Of a DNA stretch of 15,313 nt, positions 13,218 through 15,313 are shown one piece after another. This DNA comes from JAXHUA01 sp034189695 (GTDB taxonomy: Bacteria; Chloroflexota; Dehalococcoidia; E44-bin15), in NCBI GenBank assembly GCA_034189695.1, contig JAXHUA010000034.1, forward strand, positions 1 through 15,313, given 5' to 3'. Position numbers and translations under genes: made by a program. The notes under the pieces are model-generated. The model saw only the letters and a list, made by a program, of their open reading frames with translations, did not search any database and was not told the DNA's origin. Numbering within the stretch: the stretch's first letter is position 1; every line of letters starts with the position of its first letter.

Positions 13218-13350
13218 TAGGGCCGTTCATGCCCCTCGCGTCGCTCGGCACAAGGTTCGACAAGCCTGTCCTGAGCTTGCCGAAGGGCTCACCACGAACG
13301 GCTGGCGTGCTACCGTTCGCCCTGAGCCTGTCGAAGGGTGAGCGGTCTAC
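13218..13350. repeat. long GTTCGACAAGC and TTCGCCCTGAGCC palindromic repeats
   Basis: GGGCCGTTCATGCCCCTCGC leads to GTTCGACAAGCCTGTCCTGA, then CACCACGAACGGC, the longest version of this repeat in the window. It is followed at about 13307 by GTGCTACCGTTCGCCCTGAG and CCTGTCGAAGGGTGAGCGGT. Confidence 0.75.
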
Positions 13351-13358
13351 CCCACACC

Positions 13359-13472
13359 TGTCATTGCGAGCGGAGCCGGAGGCGGAGCGAAGCAATCCCG
13401 GCTGGGGTAGCCGGGTGGGGGCTCACGCCCCACCGCCGCGATTGCTTCGGCGCTCTGCGCCTCGCAATGACA
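13359..13472. repeat. inverted-end repeat element, family A copy 5
   Basis: This copy starts TGTCATTGCGAG and ends CTCGCAATGACA, about 114 bp. It ends 48 bases from the stop of the mop pseudogene. Confidence 0.88.
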
Positions 13473-13520
13473 TGATGGGAGGTGATGCGGTGGCTACGGA
13501 GTGGGCTCCCCGCCGGAGCG

Positions 13521-13598
13521 TCAGCCCTTCTCCGCCATCACCTGCCCCAGCTTGACGTCCTTGCTCCTCCCCTTGAAGCGGTGCCGCGCACTCAGCAG
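13521..13598 (-). pseudogene. mop pseudogene with an internal deletion
   Basis: The minus strand aligns with the start of the intact mop gene: SARHRFKGRSKDVKLGQVMA against SARNRFKGRIKEVRLGQVMA. After GQVMAE it jumps directly to the last residues KG and a stop. About 42 residues, the whole metal-binding core, are missing. The break lies at GTGATGGCGGA. The intact gene has this near its start and GTGATGGTGGA near its end, so deletion between these short direct repeats explains it. The start codon is CTG instead of ATG, although the ribosome site is still GGAGG. The upstream 60 bases are also recognisable. A residual 25-residue peptide is possible but unlikely to function. Confidence 0.85.
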
Positions 13599-13631
13599 GG
13601 CAACCTCCGCGCGTGGTCTGCCGGAGCCCGC

Positions 13632-13660
13632 AGCATAGCGGCCGCCGTGGTGGGTGTCAG
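13632..13660 (-). promoter_or_regulatory. relict promoter of the mop pseudogene
   Basis: CTGACA (13660-13655), a 17-base spacer and TATGCT (13637-13632) correspond to the promoter of the intact mop gene, with one change in the -35 box and one base lost from the spacer. Confidence 0.6.
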
Positions 13661-13682
13661 GCGGTGGGTGCGCCTCGCGCGC

Positions 13683-13991
13683 CTAGTAGACCTCGTCGCC
13701 GATGAGGATGTTGACGTCGGCCGCCATCGGCATCCACTTGGCCATGAAGTCCTGGAACTTCTGCGAAGGGAGGTCCTTCTGGTTGAAGTCGTCCGGGCTG
13801 GCCAGATGCATGATGCCGACGTACTTGTGGGGGACGGCGCCGGTGAAGGAGCCGGCCATCTTGACCAGCTCGAACTTCTTCACCGACCCCAGGCCGTCGA
13901 GCAGGGGGCCCTTGTCCGACTTGACGTAGGCCTCGTACTGCTCTTCGGTCACGTCCGGCGCCAGGTTGTACATGATCACTACCTTCGCCAT
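13683..13991 (-). CDS. small dimeric alpha/beta-barrel protein (EthD/HapK-like)
   Basis: The 102-residue protein starts MAKVVIMYNLAPDVTEEQYE and has a ferredoxin-like layout: strand, helix (EEQYEAYVKSDKG), strand with KKFELVKM, strand HKYVGIMHLAS, and a final helix QKFQDFMAKW before ADVNILIGDEVY. This fits the dimeric alpha/beta-barrel superfamily, and I think the REDY-like HapK or EthD group. Members bind small aromatic or polyketide-like molecules or help oxidoreductases; none of that is shown here. The ATG at 13991 has AGGAGG nine bases upstream. It is a single gene with a 200-base leader resembling that of the glycyl radical operon, which hints at shared control. Confidence 0.82.
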   Translation of the reverse strand: MAKVVIMYNLAPDVTEEQYEAYVKSDKGPLLDGLGSVKKFELVKMAGSFTGAVPHKYVGIMHLASPDDFNQKDLPSQKFQDFMAKWMPMAADVNILIGDEVY

Positions 13992-14194
13992 CCTATTTTC
14001 CTCCTTCAGCGACGGTGAAGCGCTCGCCTTGATGGGCCACGCGGAAGCGGGCGGACCGCTTGCATTCATCCCACCTCACAAGGAAGCCAGACTTGCTTCA
14101 CGCGTGTGCGCCACGATGCGAAGCGGTCTGGCCTCGTCTGCCTCGCCACCGGTCGCGAAGCCCCCGACGCAACTTCGATGATGAGCTTCGCTGA
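13992..14194 (-). promoter_or_regulatory. leader of the alpha/beta-barrel gene, similar to that of the glycyl radical operon
   Basis: The minus strand holds CGAAGCTCAT (14190-14181), GGGGGCTTCGCGACCG (14165-14150) and TGAAGCAAG (14100-14092), in the same order as in the leader at 8812-9174. The first block lies at exactly the same distance from the -10 box in both. No gene is seen here. Confidence 0.45.
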
Positions 14195-14200
14195 GGACAG

Positions 14201-14230
14201 TATATACCACGGCGGGAGCGCGCGTGTCAA
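14201..14230 (-). promoter_or_regulatory. promoter of the alpha/beta-barrel gene
   Basis: TTGACA (14230-14225), an 18-base spacer ending GTGG, and TATATA (14206-14201) form a strong sigma-70-type promoter on the minus strand. TATACT two bases further on is an alternative -10. Confidence 0.7.
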
Positions 14231-14272
14231 CGGGAGAATGGGGCCGCTGGGCCCGCAAGTGTAGGGAGGGGG

Positions 14273-14375
14273 CTACAGCCCGGCGATGGCTAGGATGGCG
14301 GGGACGACTTCCTCACGGTTGATGGCCGTGATATGGACGCCGTCGCACATGCCCTCGTGCTTGATGGTGGCGACT
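14273..14375 (-). pseudogene. C-terminal remnant of a lost gene, possibly methylenetetrahydrofolate reductase-like
   Basis: Directly after the antitoxin stop, the minus strand encodes ALVATIKHEGMCDGVHITAI followed by NREEVVPAILAIAGL and a stop, about 35 residues with no start codon of its own. The ending GVH(I/L)...VP-IL--AGL recalls the C-terminus of methylenetetrahydrofolate reductases, but I rely on memory for this and the match is short. It looks like the tail of a gene whose front was replaced when the toxin-antitoxin pair arrived. It could also be chance coding. Confidence 0.35.
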
Positions 14376-14643
14376 AGCGCAGATCCTCCAGTAGCTCCTC
14401 TACCGAGTCGAAGGTGGTCACGCGGCCGGCTTTGATGTCTTCCTCTGCCTCCTGCTCGGCTCGCTGCCACGCGGCTGTCCAGAAGTAGGCCTGGCTCTTG
14501 TCGACCAGCTTCTTGGGGACCAGGATCGCTCTGTCGTCAATCACCTCTATCTCCACCAGGTCGCCTTCCTCGATCCCGAGCTGCTTGCGCGTCGATGCGG
14601 GAAGGGTGATCTGACCGTGCCTGGTCACTTTGCTGTATGCCAC
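14374..14643 (-). CDS. AbrB/MazE-type antitoxin
   Basis: The 89-residue protein has an N-terminal swapped-hairpin AbrB DNA-binding domain: YSKVTRHGQITLPASTRKQL, then GIEEGDLVEIEV and RAILVPKK (residues 3-46). The acidic helical tail (60-89, ending VEELLEDLR) is the usual toxin-neutralising region. The start is GTG at 14643 with AGGAGG seven bases upstream, overlapping the TAG stop of the toxin gene. It probably represses the pair's own promoter through the palindrome at 14942-14956. The order, toxin first, is less common than antitoxin first. Confidence 0.87.
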   Translation of the reverse strand: MAYSKVTRHGQITLPASTRKQLGIEEGDLVEIEVIDDRAILVPKKLVDKSQAYFWTAAWQRAEQEAEEDIKAGRVTTFDSVEELLEDLR

Positions 14644-14654
14644 TCCACTACCTC

Positions 14655-14915
14655 CTAGGGGCGCTCCAGCGTCTCGTCGTGGCGCCCGATGTTGCGTAGC
14701 ACTATTGTAGAATCCTGGACGTGGAAGGTCAGCCTGAGGGACCGGCTGACTCGGGCTTCCCAAACGTGTGGCGTCCCTTTGATCTTCTTCACCTTGAGCG
14801 CGGGGTATCGGATGTCGCTCGCCAGATTCCTGATGGCCTTGCGACCCTGTGCTTTCTCATTGTCGCTGAGCGCCTGCCATGCCTTCTTGAACCTGTCGGT
14901 TCGGGCAATTCTCAT
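14655..14915 (-). CDS. RelE/ParE-superfamily toxin
   Basis: The 86-residue protein (MRIARTDRFKKAWQALSDNE, then LKVKKIKGTPHVWEARVSRS and LRLTFHVQD, ending NIGRHDETLERP) has the RelE-like fold pattern: an N-terminal helical hairpin, then strands with conserved basic residues (R in WEAR, R in SLRLTF, and the GRHDE segment). RelE-type toxins cleave mRNA on the ribosome, while ParE-type ones poison gyrase. The sequence suits the mRNase side but does not prove it. The ATG at 14915 is chosen; a TTG at 14930 would add five residues. The antitoxin starts 11 bases after its stop, so the two form one transcript. Confidence 0.85.
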   Translation of the reverse strand: MRIARTDRFKKAWQALSDNEKAQGRKAIRNLASDIRYPALKVKKIKGTPHVWEARVSRSLRLTFHVQDSTIVLRNIGRHDETLERP

Positions 14916-14941
14916 GCTGCGTTCTTTCAATCAGTACAAAA

Positions 14942-14956
14942 CTAGTATATTACTAG
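14942..14956. promoter_or_regulatory. palindromic operator of the toxin-antitoxin pair
   Basis: CTAGTA-TAT-TACTAG is a perfect 6-3-6 inverted repeat that covers the -10 box. This position is right for autorepression by the antitoxin or toxin-antitoxin complex. Confidence 0.6.
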
Positions 14957-14972
14957 ATTCTGTGGATGTCAA
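14944..14972 (-). promoter_or_regulatory. promoter of the toxin-antitoxin pair
   Basis: On the minus strand TTGACA (14972-14967), a 17-base spacer and TATACT (14949-14944) form a near-consensus promoter. The leader before the toxin start is only about 20 bases and its ribosome site is weak. Confidence 0.75.
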
Positions 14973-14987
14973 CTATGCGGACTTGAT

Positions 14988-15066
14988 GTTTGCCCTGAGC
15001 CCTTCGGTCCACTCAGGACAGGCCTGTCGAAGGGCGAGCGGTGTCCCCCTCCCTCTAACTCCCTCC
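14988..15066. repeat. TTTGCCCTGAGCCCTTCGG repeat and CCCTCCCTCTAACTCC tract
   Basis: GCCCTGAGCCCTTCGGTCCA leads to CTCAGGACAGGCCTGTCGAA and GGGCGAGCGGT, the same variant as at 9236. A pyrimidine tract CCCTCCCTCTAACTCCCTCC follows. Confidence 0.7.
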
Positions 15067-15067
15067 C

Positions 15068-15144
15068 TTGACGGGTACATCGGAGTAGCCTGGAGCATCT
15101 GCTCCAGGCTCGGGCGGAGCGGATGCTCCGCCCTACCCGTGTGT
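15068..15144. repeat. double-hairpin repeat, family D copy 2
   Basis: This copy has the same two hairpins and outer ACGGGTA / TACCCGT pair as the copy at 13123-13200, with only about two single-base differences in the core (GGAGTAG for GGGGTAG, GGCTCGG for GGCCCGG). Confidence 0.88.
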
Positions 15145-15179
15145 AAGGGTGGAGCGCGTGCGGACGGTGAGCGTGCGCG

Positions 15180-15313
15180 TGGGGCCGTTCATGGTTCGAC
15201 AAGCTCACCACGAACGGCAGAGGGGCTCACCAGGAACGGGCGGCGTGCTACCGTTCGCCCAGAGCCCGTCGAAGGGTGAGCGGTCTCCCCCTCCCTCTAA
15301 CTCCCTCCCTCCA
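15180..15313. repeat. palindromic repeats running to the right edge
   Basis: GGGGCCGTTCATGGTTCGAC and CTCACCACGAACGGC are followed by GTGCTACCGTTCGCCCAGAG, CCCGTCGAAGGGTGAGCGGT and CCCTCCCTCTAACTCCCTCC. No gene is seen after 14972. Confidence 0.75.

Noticed and set aside
12592..13480. Possible coding region or CRISPR in the repeat field
   Set aside because: Repeats are of several types, unevenly spaced and internally palindromic, with no unique spacers between constant repeats; the frames recur wherever the repeats recur.

Overview
The window is GC-rich DNA, densely strewn with short palindromic repeats, that looks like a Dehalococcoidia-type member of the Chloroflexota or another anaerobic subsurface bacterium. 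This guess rests on the repeat style, the anaerobic gene content (a glycyl radical enzyme with Fe-S small subunits, an Fe-S old-yellow-enzyme reductase) and clear TTGACA-type promoters. No rRNA, tRNA, CRISPR array or intact insertion sequence is visible.

Layout. (1) 1-2208: a possible gene tail at the left edge, repeats, an NAD-dependent epimerase/dehydratase on the minus strand, more repeats, and a 67-residue molybdopterin-binding (Mop/TOBE) protein on the minus strand. (2) 2429-4026: a plus-strand operon of a PadR repressor, a HAAS/sensor-domain membrane protein and a tiny membrane protein, the junctions overlapping, behind a TTGACA-N17-TAGTAT promoter with inverted repeats. (3) 4208-8811: the main attraction, a seven-gene minus-strand operon. 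It starts with an 830-residue glycyl radical enzyme, followed by a zinc-ribbon protein, two PNPOx-like split-barrel proteins, two small four-cysteine proteins resembling benzylsuccinate synthase small subunits, and a second zinc-ribbon protein. The enzyme has Cys470, Arg485 and Gly805, a spacing that matches the Cys/Arg/Gly of benzylsuccinate synthase, so it is a candidate fumarate-adding (X-succinate synthase-like) enzyme. Every accessory type comes as a pair, and no activating radical-SAM enzyme is in the window. (4) 9225-11840: repeats and a structured leader, then a two-domain NADH:flavin oxidoreductase broken by one extra G in its nucleotide-binding motif. (5) 12096-12617: a probably leaderless nucleotidyltransferase of the aminoglycoside/lincosamide type. 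(6) 12618-13520: a repeat field. (7) 13521-14272: a mop pseudogene made by an internal deletion, and a small alpha/beta-barrel protein whose promoter and leader resemble those of the glycyl radical operon 5 kb away. (8) 14273-14972: a gene remnant and a toxin-first RelE/AbrB-type toxin-antitoxin pair with a palindromic operator. (9) A repeat field to the right edge.

How the parts may work together (inference): the glycyl radical operon could encode an oxygen-sensitive hydrocarbon- or aromatic-activating complex. The HapK/EthD-like barrel protein may be co-regulated with it, because the two promoters share the same spacing and a 10-base block at the same position. The divergent flavin oxidoreductase could act on an enoyl product, but nothing beyond proximity supports that. 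The two copies of mop, one intact and one collapsed, and at least five copies of an inverted-end element show that the area has been reshaped by duplication and small deletions.
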